A stretch of DNA of 64,000 bases from JAVVEZ01 sp032250895 (GCA_032250895.1 JAVVEZ010000003.1:20715-84714), one strand, 5' to 3'; counted from the stretch's first letter, positions 44,343 through 52,771 are shown. Notes: generated by a model from the letters alone, not told the origin. Made by a program: numbers and translations.

Positions 44343-45503
44343 GTGATTAAGTATAAGTTGGCGATTCTTGGGGTGAATCAGTTTTCTGATTTATATCCAA
44401 ACGTTAAATATAAAATATTGATTTTGAAAAAAATAGAAAAAATATTCACAAAATGTTTTTTTTATAATTTGGGGGACGTGACTTTTTATGGAACTATGAA
44501 AAAAAAATCATTTTTTAAAAAGCTGAGCATGTCGTTGAAAATTTTTTACGGAACTCTACGCGTTATCGGATGCTTCATTTTTAACAAAGAGAAAAATGTT
44601 TACATCGTGTATCCGGCTTTCTTTATTGTTTTGTTTTTTTCATTGATGCCAAAATCCAGACGCCCAGTCATTTTTATAGATGCCTTCATTTCGTTATACG
44701 ACACTATAGTCAACGACAGGGCGCTGATCAAAACAGATACTTGGAAGGCTAGACTGTTATTCGTCCTTGAAAAAAAGGTCTTCCTTACGGCCGATCATAT
44801 TTTGGTGGATACATCTGATAACGCGGCGTTTTATGGCAGGATATTTCAGATTCCATTTGATAAATTTCATGTTGTTCCCTTGGCGATACCTGAGCTTATA
44901 ATGCCTGATGTTGGATTGAATCAAGAGGATGGCAGGAAGAGTAATAAATTCATTTGTCTTTTCGTGGGTTCTCTGGTTCCTTTGCATGGCATTGAAGAAA
45001 TTCTAAATGCTGTAAAAAACCTGTCCCATATTCCTGATATTGAGTTTGTCATCGTTGGGGATGGACAACAGTCAGCATTAATTGAAGAATTTATATCAGA
45101 AGATAAACCGGTTAATCTTATTTGGCATAAGGGGGTTTTTCCGACAGATTTTATTGTTAATGAAATAAAAAGAGCCAGTTTATGCTTGGGTGTTTTCGGC
45201 CTTGGTAATAAGGCTGCGAGAGTTGTTCCGTATAAGCTTTATTACTATGCGGCTCTGGGTAAAGCCTTTGTCACTCAGGACAATCCGTGCTTAAGAGAAG
45301 TAATGGCGGAATTTGGAGATATTTTTTTCTGTGATAGATATAACAATCCCTTGGAAAAGAAGATTTATGAATTATTCAAAAATCCTCAGGCTCTTGCTCG
45401 GTGTGATGCCGCATCTGCGCGGCTGCATGAGCTGAAATTAAGCAGCCATATTGCTCATCAGAAACTTGAAAAGCTGCTGATAAAATATGCGGTGGATGGA
45501 TAA
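44343..45503 (+). CDS. Glycosyltransferase family 4 / GT-B fold, AT-rich, probably acquired
   Basis: About 386-residue glycosyltransferase with a weak N-terminal domain (two hydrophobic stretches at about 65-105) and a clear GT-B donor domain: FICLFVGSLVPLHGIEEILNAV in pieces at about 201-222, EFVIVGDGQQSALIEE, and VPYKLYYYAALGKAFVTQD near 300-318. The usual EX7E is replaced by YKLYYYAALGKAFV. Base composition is extremely AT-rich, for example only 8 G/C in 44401-44460, quite unlike the rest of the window, which points to recent transfer. Start GTG 44343 has GGAAAGG 4 bp upstream; TTG 44340 is less likely. Confidence 0.8.
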   Translation: MIKYKLAILGVNQFSDLYPNVKYKILILKKIEKIFTKCFFYNLGDVTFYGTMKKKSFFKKLSMSLKIFYGTLRVIGCFIFNKEKNVYIVYPAFFIVLFFSLMPKSRRPVIFIDAFISLYDTIVNDRALIKTDTWKARLLFVLEKKVFLTADHILVDTSDNAAFYGRIFQIPFDKFHVVPLAIPELIMPDVGLNQEDGRKSNKFICLFVGSLVPLHGIEEILNAVKNLSHIPDIEFVIVGDGQQSALIEEFISEDKPVNLIWHKGVFPTDFIVNEIKRASLCLGVFGLGNKAARVVPYKLYYYAALGKAFVTQDNPCLREVMAEFGDIFFCDRYNNPLEKKIYELFKNPQALARCDAASARLHELKLSSHIAHQKLEKLLIKYAVDG

Positions 45504-45569
45504 GAGAGGGGGTATTGGGCTCGGAACTAAATCTTTTGTTTTGTGAAGTTTGAGCAAGATGCTATCACT

Positions 45570-46256
45570 ATGAAAATTCTTAAAACCGACTTCATCGAAG
45601 GTGCCCGTCAGGCCAGGGGCGTGGTCGTCATCATCGATGTCTTTCGGGCCTTTTCGGTGGCCTGTTATTGTTTTATGCGGGGCGCCGGGCGCATTATCGC
45701 GGTGGGGGAGGTCGAGGCTGCGCTCAGGCTCCGGGAGCACTATCCCGGAGCCTTGCTGATCGGTGAGCGCGGGGGCAGGAAGCTGGCGGGTTTCGATTTT
45801 GGCAATTCGCCGACGGAAATCATGGCGGCGGATTTGCAGGGGCGCACCCTGATTCATACGACGCACGCGGGGACGCAGGGCATCGTCAACGCTACCGGGG
45901 CGGATGAGATACTGACCGGTTCGCTGGTCAATGCGATGGCCGTGGCCCATTACATACGGGATAAAAAACCCGAAGTGGTCACCCTGGTGAGAATGGGGCT
46001 GGAGGCCAGCAGTGCCTCCGATGAAGACAATATCTGTGCGGACTACCTGGAAAGCCTGCTGCGTGGCAAACCGCTGGAGCGGGAAGGCATCCGGCAGTTT
46101 CTGACGGCCTCGCCTTTTTCCGCCCGTTTCTTTGATCCGGCCATTCCCTGGAATCCGGAAAGCGACTTTCACTACTGCCTGAACATCGATGCCTTCGACG
46201 CGGCCATCCGCGCCAGCCGCAATGGGCTTGGGGATCTGGAACTGCGCCCTGTCTGA
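45570..46256 (+). CDS. comB: ComB-family 2-phosphosulfolactate phosphatase-like protein
   Basis: 228-residue member of the ComB fold, which in methanogens dephosphorylates 2-phosphosulfolactate in coenzyme M synthesis. Seen parts: GVVVIIDVFRAFSVACYCFM (about residues 17-36), LLIGERGGRKLAGFDFGNSPTE (about 65-86), TTHAGTQGIVNA and EDNICADYLESLL. No sulfolactate synthase (ComA) or other coenzyme M gene is near, so substrate and pathway are open. ATG 45570 is chosen; GTG 45543 would add nine residues. Confidence 0.8.
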   Translation: MKILKTDFIEGARQARGVVVIIDVFRAFSVACYCFMRGAGRIIAVGEVEAALRLREHYPGALLIGERGGRKLAGFDFGNSPTEIMAADLQGRTLIHTTHAGTQGIVNATGADEILTGSLVNAMAVAHYIRDKKPEVVTLVRMGLEASSASDEDNICADYLESLLRGKPLEREGIRQFLTASPFSARFFDPAIPWNPESDFHYCLNIDAFDAAIRASRNGLGDLELRPV

Positions 46257-46362
46257 TCGGGATCCCTTCTTGTTGGGTGGATTGCCAGAGGACTTATGCT
46301 TGACAGTTTCCGGCCTGCTGTGCGACAAGGGTTGCCTGGATTTTTGGGCTGGGAGCGGAATC

Positions 46363-47208
46363 ATGACAAGAAAATCAATAGGGGGCCTGCTGCCAGTGCT
46401 TGCCGGCCTGCTGCTGGCGACTCTGGTGCAGGCGGCAGCCGAGCCGGTGCGGGCCATTACGCATCTGGCCGGCGCGGTCTACCGCTTCCAGAATGACGGC
46501 CATTTCTCGGTCTTCATGGTGACAGAGGAGGGAGTCATCGCCACCGATCCCATTTCGCCGGATGCGGCCGCCTGGCTCAACAATGAAATTCAGACTCGTT
46601 TCGGGCAGCCCGTCAAATACGTAATCTACAGCCATGATCACTGGGATCATGTCAGTGGCGCCGCGGCCTTTCCGGACGCCACCATCATTGCCCACGCCAA
46701 TGCCGTGCCCCATATCGCTGCCAGTGACCAGCCCATCGAAGCGCCGGATATCACCTTCACCACCGAAATGTCGCTGAAGCTTGGCGGCAGGGAAGTTCGG
46801 CTCTATTATTTCGGGGTGAGTCATTCGGACAACCTGATTTACATGCTGTTTCCGGAAGAAAAGATATTGTTTGGCGTGGATGCCATTGCAGTCAATCGTC
46901 TTCCCTTCCGGGATTTTGCTGGCGTGGATGTCGATGGTCTGATCGGTTCGATTGCCACGCTGGAGCAACTGGATGTGGCCATCGTGGCGCCGGGCCATGG
47001 CGCGGTGGGAACCCTGGCGGATTTGACCGCGCATCGCGTTTATATCGAAACGCTGAAGGAAAGAGTGGCCGAACAGTTGCGCAAGGGCCGCTCCCTGGCA
47101 CAGATCGAGGCCGCAGTGACAATGCCCGAATACAGCGCCTGGGAGTCCTATGACGCCTGGCAGGGCTTGAATGTGGAAGGCATGGTGCGCTTTCTGAGTG
47201 CACAATAA
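46363..47208 (+). CDS. Metallo-beta-lactamase fold hydrolase, exported
   Basis: 281 residues from ATG 46363 with GGGAGCGGA upstream. Signal peptide MTRKSIGGLLPVLAGLLLA with probable cleavage after VQAAA. The metal-binding motif HDHWDH (about residues 87-92) is in YSHDHWDHVSGAAAF; a later Asp in FGVDAIAV and His in APGHGAVG complete the set. This matches periplasmic MBL-fold proteins of the SoxH/quinoprotein-relay type; true lactamase activity is not implied. The frame is open 58 codons upstream but those residues lack family character and overlap the comB gene. Confidence 0.85.
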   Translation: MTRKSIGGLLPVLAGLLLATLVQAAAEPVRAITHLAGAVYRFQNDGHFSVFMVTEEGVIATDPISPDAAAWLNNEIQTRFGQPVKYVIYSHDHWDHVSGAAAFPDATIIAHANAVPHIAASDQPIEAPDITFTTEMSLKLGGREVRLYYFGVSHSDNLIYMLFPEEKILFGVDAIAVNRLPFRDFAGVDVDGLIGSIATLEQLDVAIVAPGHGAVGTLADLTAHRVYIETLKERVAEQLRKGRSLAQIEAAVTMPEYSAWESYDAWQGLNVEGMVRFLSAQ

Positions 47209-47239
47209 GCATGGCGTGCACACGCGCCATCGCTGCGGG

Positions 47240-47265
47240 ATTCGCCACCCCTGCGCAGGCAGGGG
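47240..47265 (+). repeat. Dispersed palindromic repeat, degenerate copy 4
   Basis: Inverted CCCCTGC/GCAGGGGG-like core close to the repeat at 33701, in the 99-bp gap before the DUF1080 gene. Diverged from the other copies. Confidence 0.4.
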
Positions 47266-47307
47266 GCATTCTGTATATCTGTTTTTTTGACTGTAGGAGA
47301 TAAAAAA

Positions 47308-47958
47308 ATGAGCATCGTAAAACATCTGTTGCTGGGTTCATCGTTGTCGCTGTTGCTGGCGGCTTGCGGGGGCGCTGATGACAGCGCAAATACCAACAAC
47401 GCTGCGGCTGTCAACGCGGGGGCGGCCGACAGTACCAGGACGGCCGACAATGCCGGGGCGGGTGACTGGCTTACCCTGTCCGGCAGTCTGGACGGCTGGC
47501 GGCAGATCGGCACGGCCAACTGGCGCCTCGAAAACGGTGAGTTCGTCGCCGACAGTGGCAACGGCCATCTGGTGACGCAGGCCGACTACGACAATTTTCA
47601 GATCAGGCTGGAATTCTGGGTTGACGAACCCGCCAACAGCGGCGTGTTTCTGCGTGCCTCCGACCCCAATGCCATCAATCAGGGCAATGCCTACGAGGTG
47701 AATATCTACGATACCCGGCCCGACCCCGCCTATCGCACCGGCGCCATCGTGGAGTTCGTGTCACCCAGTGCCATGCTGAATACCGCCAACCAATGGAATA
47801 CCTACGACATCACGGCTGATGGCAATCACCTGGTCGTGGTGCTCAACGGCATGACCACCGTGGATGCGGAACTCGATGCCTATCAACGCGGGCCGATTTC
47901 CCTGCAATACGGTGCCGGGGTCGTGAAGTTCCGCAATATAGAAATCCGGGAGCTGTAG
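47308..47958 (+). CDS. DUF1080 (3-keto-disaccharide hydrolase-like) lipoprotein
   Basis: 216 residues from ATG 47308 (TAGGAGA 7 bp upstream). Lipobox LLAAC at about residues 18-22, then a Thr/Asn/Ala-rich linker and a concanavalin-like jelly roll of the DUF1080 family: WRQIGTANWRLENGEFVADSG, NFQIRLEFWVDEPANSGVFLRA (in pieces at about 96-117), YEVNIYD and a final RNIEIREL. The family includes hydrolases of 3-keto sugars; the substrate here is unknown. Confidence 0.85.
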   Translation: MSIVKHLLLGSSLSLLLAACGGADDSANTNNAAAVNAGAADSTRTADNAGAGDWLTLSGSLDGWRQIGTANWRLENGEFVADSGNGHLVTQADYDNFQIRLEFWVDEPANSGVFLRASDPNAINQGNAYEVNIYDTRPDPAYRTGAIVEFVSPSAMLNTANQWNTYDITADGNHLVVVLNGMTTVDAELDAYQRGPISLQYGAGVVKFRNIEIREL

Positions 47959-47970
47959 CAAGGCTTGCTG

Positions 47971-47987
47971 GGAGTCCGACAGGCTCC
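47971..47987 (+). repeat. Short palindromic repeat, GAGTCCGACAGGCTCC family
   Basis: GGAGTCCGACAGGCTCC, a 17-base imperfect hairpin 12 bp after the DUF1080 gene and 2 bp before the large palindrome at 47990. Related copies at 32755, 34578 and 59296. Confidence 0.6.
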
Positions 47988-47989
47988 GA

Positions 47990-48132
47990 TACTACTGTGT
48001 TACAAATCGATCAAGGGATGCAGTGCAAGGCAAAACCGGGCGAAAAAGCGCAGTTTACATGGAGTAAATGAGCATTTTGAGCCCGGTTTTAACGCAGCAA
48101 TGCGCCCTTCAGCGGTTTGTAACACAGTAGTA
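47990..48132. repeat. 143-bp palindromic element (MITE-like) downstream of nadC
   Basis: The ends are 20-bp inverted repeats (47990-48009 and 48113-48132) agreeing at 19 of 20 positions; inner arms agree again over a 10-base AAAACCGGGC block (about 48032-48041 and 48080-48090). No open frame or transposase inside. It fills the gap between the convergent DUF1080 and nadC genes and ends exactly before the nadC stop codon, so it can act as a shared terminator hairpin. Confidence 0.8.
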
Positions 48133-48969
48133 CTAAATGAACAGCATGGAGAAGTCGATAGCGCGGCAGTGCTTGGTCAGGGCGCCGACGGAAATAAAGT
48201 CGACGCCGGCTTCCGCCACCGCCACGATGGAATGTCTGTCATAACCGCCCGAGGCTTCCAGCTGTGCCCTGCCGGCGTTGAGGGCGAGCGCTTTGTGAAG
48301 TTCTTCCAGCGAAAAATTATCAAGCATGACGGTATCTGTGCCATTAGTGAGTGCTTCCTCTAGTTGCTCCAGATTTTCCACTTCCACTTCCACCGGGCGG
48401 TCCGGATGCAGGCTTCTTGCGGCGCTGATGGCTGCGGCGATACCACCGCAGGCCCTGATATGGTTTTCCTTGATCAGGAAGGCGTCATACAGTCCCAGCC
48501 GGTGATTCAGGCAACCGCCTTGCAGCACGGCATATTTCTGGGCGCGGCGCAGCCCCGGCAGGGTTTTGCGGGTGTCCAGAATTCTGGCCCTGGTGTGTTG
48601 TATCAGGCCGGCATATTCTCGGGCACGGGTGGCCACGGCAGACAGGGTCTGCAAAAAGTTGAGGGCTGTTCGTTCCGCAGTCAACAGCGAACGGGCCTTT
48701 CCGGAGACAGTGAAGACAAGCTCATTGGCCTCGATGGCAGCCCCGTCACGGCGGTGCCAGTCGAGCCGGGTTGCGGAATCGATCTGTCTGAAAACCTCCT
48801 GAACCCAGGGCTGGCCGCACACCACCGCCGCTTCCCGGCAGATCACCTGGGCCCTGGCCGTGGTGTCCGCCGGAATCAGTTCGGCGGTGATGTCGCCGCT
48901 GCCGATATCTTCCATCAGGGCCGCGCGGACACTGGCTTCCAGTCCTTCCAGCAAGGGGTGGTTCTGCAT
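48133..48969 (-). CDS. nadC: Nicotinate-nucleotide pyrophosphorylase (carboxylating), QPRTase
   Basis: NAD synthesis: converts quinolinate and PRPP to nicotinate mononucleotide. 278 residues with GDITAELIPADTTARA, TAERTALNFLQTLSAVATRAREY (in pieces at about 97-119), DTRKTLPGLRRAQKYAVLQGGCLNHRLGLYDAFLIKENH region (about 133-168), EVEVENLEQLEEAL and a final ASGGYD. The stop codon touches the end of the palindrome at 48132. Confidence 0.95.
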   Translation of the reverse strand: MQNHPLLEGLEASVRAALMEDIGSGDITAELIPADTTARAQVICREAAVVCGQPWVQEVFRQIDSATRLDWHRRDGAAIEANELVFTVSGKARSLLTAERTALNFLQTLSAVATRAREYAGLIQHTRARILDTRKTLPGLRRAQKYAVLQGGCLNHRLGLYDAFLIKENHIRACGGIAAAISAARSLHPDRPVEVEVENLEQLEEALTNGTDTVMLDNFSLEELHKALALNAGRAQLEASGGYDRHSIVAVAEAGVDFISVGALTKHCRAIDFSMLFI

Positions 48970-48988
48970 TGTCGCCTATCCTTAAAAT

Positions 48989-49019
48989 GAGCCTTGAAAT
49001 CGAGCCTTGAAATCGAGCC
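48989..49019 (+). repeat. 13-bp tandem repeat, about 2.4 copies
   Basis: GAGCCTTGAAATC occurs twice in tandem followed by GAGCC, 20 bp upstream of the nadC start in the nadC/ampD gap. No known function. Confidence 0.6.
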
Positions 49020-49194
49020 TGGGCAGGGTCCCGGCATTGATCTTGAACGCCGGCCCATAAACGCTTCTCGTGGCTTTGTGAAGCGGGCGAGAGTATAACT
49101 TTTTATGCGCGGAACCGGGAGCGGATTTCCGGTTTTCCTGCGAGCAGGCGGCAGTGCTACCATGTCGGGCAAGATGATTGACGGTGAGAACGCT

Positions 49195-49770
49195 ATGCTC
49201 AAGGTCATGCCCAGGATCGTGGATCACTGGCTGGAAGGCGTCAGGCGGGTGCCCTCGCCCAATCAGAGTGCCAGGCCGCCGGGAGAGGAACCCAGTCTGC
49301 TGGTGATTCACAATATCAGCCTGCCGCCGGGCTGCTATGGCGGTCCGCATATCGACGCGCTGTTTTGTAATACCCTGGATTGTTCCGTGCATGAGTTCTT
49401 TAATGAAATCAAGGATCTGAGAGTTTCCGCCCATCTCCTGATCAGGCGCGATGGCGAACTTGTCCAATACGTGCCCTTCGATCGCAAGGCCTGGCATGCC
49501 GGCAAGTCGGTTTACGCCGGGCGTGAGGAATGCAATGAATTTTCGATTGGCATCGAGCTTGAAGGTTGCGACGATGAAGGTTTCACCGACCGGCAATATG
49601 AGCAGCTGCAGGCCGTGACATGCAGCCTGATGGCCAGTTATCCCGGGCTCGGGCCGGACCGGATTGCCGGGCATGCGGATATCGCGCCAGGGCGGAAAAC
49701 CGATCCGGGCCCGGCCTTCGACTGGCGGCGCTACCGGGCGTCCCTGTTGACTACAAAGCTATCTCGCTGA
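49195..49770 (+). CDS. ampD: 1,6-anhydro-N-acetylmuramyl-L-alanine amidase AmpD
   Basis: Cytoplasmic zinc amidase recycling cell-wall fragments; its loss derepresses AmpC beta-lactamase in many species. 191 residues from ATG 49195 (GGTGAG 6 bp upstream), matching E. coli (183). Motifs: RVPSPN, LLVIHNISLPPG with the first zinc His (about residue 39), VSAHLLIRRDGELVQYVPFDRKAWHAG (in pieces), GIELEG and GHADIAPGRKTDPGPAFDW with the other ligands. ATGs at 49105 and 49162 would only add non-family residues. Confidence 0.92.
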   Translation: MLKVMPRIVDHWLEGVRRVPSPNQSARPPGEEPSLLVIHNISLPPGCYGGPHIDALFCNTLDCSVHEFFNEIKDLRVSAHLLIRRDGELVQYVPFDRKAWHAGKSVYAGREECNEFSIGIELEGCDDEGFTDRQYEQLQAVTCSLMASYPGLGPDRIAGHADIAPGRKTDPGPAFDWRRYRASLLTTKLSR

Positions 49771-49816
49771 AAATATTATCTTTTTCCCTGATGTTTCGGG
49801 TCCGGTTGGCATTTAT

Positions 49817-49831
49817 TGTAGTTTTACTACA
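49817..49831. promoter_or_regulatory. Operator 1 upstream of aceE (GntR-like)
   Basis: TGTAGTTTTACTACA is a perfect inverted repeat (6-bp arms, 3-bp centre), about 50 bp upstream of the start site predicted from the promoter at 49848. Size and symmetry fit FadR-type GntR regulators such as PdhR, though the arms differ from the E. coli PdhR box. Confidence 0.55.
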
Positions 49832-49847
49832 TATAAATAAGCCGGCA

Positions 49848-49877
49848 TTGATAAAACCGCTTGATTAAGAGTAAAAT
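49848..49877 (+). promoter_or_regulatory. Probable aceE promoter
   Basis: TTGATA (49848-49853) and TAAAAT (49872-49877), each 5 of 6, with 18-bp spacing. A perfect TATAAT at 49972-49977 lacks a good -35 and could be a second promoter. Confidence 0.5.
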
Positions 49878-49887
49878 TTTGCGCGAA

Positions 49888-49902
49888 TGTAAATTTACTA
49901 CA
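49888..49902. promoter_or_regulatory. Operator 2 upstream of aceE (GntR-like)
   Basis: TGTAAATTTACTACA repeats the layout of operator 1 with one degenerate arm (ACTACA and the TTT centre identical). It covers the first transcribed bases after the promoter at 49848, a classical repressor place. Confidence 0.5.
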
Positions 49903-50016
49903 GACATTTGATGGCACGGCAGCTGCCACGCGCAGAGTCGGGAAATCCCTGATTCTTGCTTGAACGCTTACTATAATCCTTATTACTCAACAGGATACAA
50001 AACAGGGCAAAGTGTA

Positions 50017-52704
50017 ATGGCCGATATCAGAAAAGACGTTGATCCACAGGAAACACAGGAATGGCTTGATTCCATTTCAGCAGTCATCAAGAGTCAGGGC
50101 ATGGACAGGGCACAGTTTCTGTTGAAGAGCCTGATTGGCAAGGCCACCGAATCCGGCCAGCAACTCCCCATCGACTCTCTCAAAACACCCTATCGCAATA
50201 CCATCCCCGTCAGTGAAGAAGACATCATGCCCGGCGACATGTTCATGGAAAGAAATATCCGTGGCATCGTGCGCTGGAATGCCCTGGCCATGGTGATGCG
50301 TGCCAACAAGCTGGGTTTTGATCTGGGCGGGCATATTTCGTCCTTCTCCTCGAGTGCCACGCTCTATGATGTGGGTTTCAACTATTTTTTCCGGGGCGAG
50401 ACTGAGACGCACCCGGGTGATCTGGTGTTTTTTCAGGGCCATTCCTCGCCTGGGCTGTATTCCCGCTCCTTTCTCGAAGGCCGCTTCAGCGAAGAACAAC
50501 TGGACAATTTTCGCCAGGAAGTAAACGGCAATGGCCTGTCATCCTATCCTCACCCCTGGCTGATGCCGGATTACTGGCAGTTCCCCACCGTTTCCATGGG
50601 GCTGGGACCGCTGCAGGCCATTTATCAGGCCCATGTCATGAAATACCTGGATAATCGCGACCTGGTGAAACTGGGTGACCGCAAAATCTGGGCCTTTCTG
50701 GGCGACGGTGAAACCGACGAGCCGGAATCGCTGGGCGCCATCAGCCTGGCCGGCCGCGAGAAGCTGGATAACCTGATTTTTGTCATCAACTGCAACCTGC
50801 AACGCCTGGATGGACCGGTGCGTGGCAATGGCAAGATCATTCAGGAACTGGAGGGTATTTTCCGGGGCGCGGGCTGGAATGTGATCAAGGTGGTCTGGGG
50901 GCGGCACTGGGACAAATTGCTGGCCAGAGACAAGGACGGACTGTTGCAGGCGCGCATGGACGAAGTGGTGGATGGTGAATTCCAGACCTATCGCAGCCGG
51001 GGAGGGGCCTATACCCGTGAGCATTTCTTCGGCAAGAGCCCGGAACTGCTGAAAATGGTCGAAGACCTGTCCGATGACGACATCATGAACCTGAATCGTG
51101 GTGGCCATGATCCCTTCAAGGTCTATGCCGCCTACAAGCAGGCGATTGAAACCAGTGGCCGCCCCACGGTGATCCTGGCAAAGACCATCAAGGGCTATGC
51201 CTTTGCCTCGGTGGAGGGGCAGAATGCCACCCATTCGGCGAAAAAGCTGAACCTGGACGAGTTGAAGGGTTTTCGCGACCGTTTTGGCATTCCCATTCCG
51301 GATGACAAGCTGGAAGAGGTTCCCTATTACCGGCCTGCGGAAGACAGTCCTGAAATGGTCTATATGCGCAGGCAGCGCGAAAAGCTCGGTGGCACCGTGC
51401 CCAAACGGCGGACCACGTGTGAGGCCCTGCCGGCGCCGGAACCCGAGGTCTTCGAGACGCAGTTCAAGGGCACCGGAGAGCGTGAAATCTCCACCACGAT
51501 GGCCTTTGTCCGCATGCTGTCGGCCCTGGTCAAGGACAAGGCGCTGGGGCAGCGGGTGGTGCCCATCGTGCCGGATGAGGCCCGGACCTTTGGCATGGAA
51601 GGCATGTTCCGGCAAATCGGCATCTATTCGGCCCTGGGCCAGCTCTACGATCCTGCCGATGCCGGGCAGGTGATGTACTACCGGGAAGATGTCAAGGGCC
51701 AACTGCTGGAAGAAGGCATCAACGAAGCCGGTTCCATGAGTGCCTGGCTGGCTGCCGCCACGTCCTACAGCGTCAGCAATTATCCTCTGATTCCCTTTTA
51801 TATCTACTATTCCATGTTCGGCTTCCAGCGGGTGGGTGATCTGTGCTGGGCGGCCGGCGACCTGCAGGCCCGGGGTTTCCTGATTGGCGCCACGTCCGGC
51901 CGTACCACCCTCAATGGTGAAGGTTTGCAGCACCAGGATGGACACAGCCACCTGATGGCGAATACCATCCCCAACTGTATCAGTTATGATCCCACCTATG
52001 CCTACGAGTTGGCCGTGATCGTCCGGGAAGGCATGCGCAGGATGTACCAGGAGAAACAGTCGGTTTTTTATTACATCTCCACGATGAACGAAAACTACGT
52101 GCAGCCTGAAATGCCCAAAGGCGTCGAAGAGGGTATCATCAGGGGCATGTATCTGCTGGAGGACGGCGACAGCAAGCCCTACCAGCAGGCCGGTCGTGGC
52201 AAGGCGTCGCCCAGAGTCCGCTTGCTGGGCAGTGGCACGATTCTGCGGGAAGTGCGCGCCGCCGCCGCGATGCTGCGCGCCGATCATCAGGTGAACGTGG
52301 ATGTCTGGAGTGTGCCCAGTTTCAATGAGCTGGTCCGGGACGGGCAGGCGGCGGACAGATGGAATATGCTGCACCCGGAGGCCGAGGCCAGAGTGGCCTA
52401 TGTCACCCAATGTCTGTCAGACCGGGAAGGTCCGGTCGTGGCCTCCACCGACTATGTCAAATTGTATGCGGAACAGATCCGGGCCTATGTGCCGGGCTCA
52501 TATAAAGTGCTGGGAACCGATGGCTTTGGCCGCAGCGACAGCCGCGCCAGGCTGCGCCACTTCTTCGAGGTGGACCGGAACTTTGTCGTGATCGCCGCGC
52601 TCAACGAATTGGTCAAAACGAAACAAATCAAGGCCTCCGTCGTTACCGAGGCAATAAGCACTCTGGGGTTGGATCCTGAAAAAGCCAATCCCATGTTGGT
52701 CTAG
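50017..52704 (+). CDS. aceE: Pyruvate dehydrogenase E1 component, homodimeric
   Basis: Thiamine-diphosphate enzyme decarboxylating pyruvate and acetylating the E2 lipoyl group. 895 residues from ATG 50017 (MADIRKDVDPQETQEWLDS), near the 887 of E. coli; the frame is open to TTG 49960. Conserved parts: GGHISSFSSSATLYDVGFNYFFRG region (about 105-128), the ThDP motif GDGETDEPES through NCNLQRLDGPVRGN (about 229-270), VPIVPDEARTFGMEGMFRQ (about 510-528) and GEGLQHQDGHSH (about 633-644). First gene of aceEF behind two putative operators. Confidence 0.96.
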   Translation: MADIRKDVDPQETQEWLDSISAVIKSQGMDRAQFLLKSLIGKATESGQQLPIDSLKTPYRNTIPVSEEDIMPGDMFMERNIRGIVRWNALAMVMRANKLGFDLGGHISSFSSSATLYDVGFNYFFRGETETHPGDLVFFQGHSSPGLYSRSFLEGRFSEEQLDNFRQEVNGNGLSSYPHPWLMPDYWQFPTVSMGLGPLQAIYQAHVMKYLDNRDLVKLGDRKIWAFLGDGETDEPESLGAISLAGREKLDNLIFVINCNLQRLDGPVRGNGKIIQELEGIFRGAGWNVIKVVWGRHWDKLLARDKDGLLQARMDEVVDGEFQTYRSRGGAYTREHFFGKSPELLKMVEDLSDDDIMNLNRGGHDPFKVYAAYKQAIETSGRPTVILAKTIKGYAFASVEGQNATHSAKKLNLDELKGFRDRFGIPIPDDKLEEVPYYRPAEDSPEMVYMRRQREKLGGTVPKRRTTCEALPAPEPEVFETQFKGTGEREISTTMAFVRMLSALVKDKALGQRVVPIVPDEARTFGMEGMFRQIGIYSALGQLYDPADAGQVMYYREDVKGQLLEEGINEAGSMSAWLAAATSYSVSNYPLIPFYIYYSMFGFQRVGDLCWAAGDLQARGFLIGATSGRTTLNGEGLQHQDGHSHLMANTIPNCISYDPTYAYELAVIVREGMRRMYQEKQSVFYYISTMNENYVQPEMPKGVEEGIIRGMYLLEDGDSKPYQQAGRGKASPRVRLLGSGTILREVRAAAAMLRADHQVNVDVWSVPSFNELVRDGQAADRWNMLHPEAEARVAYVTQCLSDREGPVVASTDYVKLYAEQIRAYVPGSYKVLGTDGFGRSDSRARLRHFFEVDRNFVVIAALNELVKTKQIKASVVTEAISTLGLDPEKANPMLV

Positions 52705-52771
52705 GACCGGACAGCGTGTACAGTTGGCGGCAGCTTGCCGGCCGGGATCAAAGCATTGAGGAGCATAAAAC

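Noticed and set aside
45543..45569. Longer comB start at GTG 45543
   Set aside because: Nine added residues do not resemble the family N-terminus and no better ribosome site is seen.
50539..52410. Minus-strand open frame of 623 codons opposite aceE
   Set aside because: Antisense of aceE, no recognisable motif, composition typical of antisense of G+C-rich genes.
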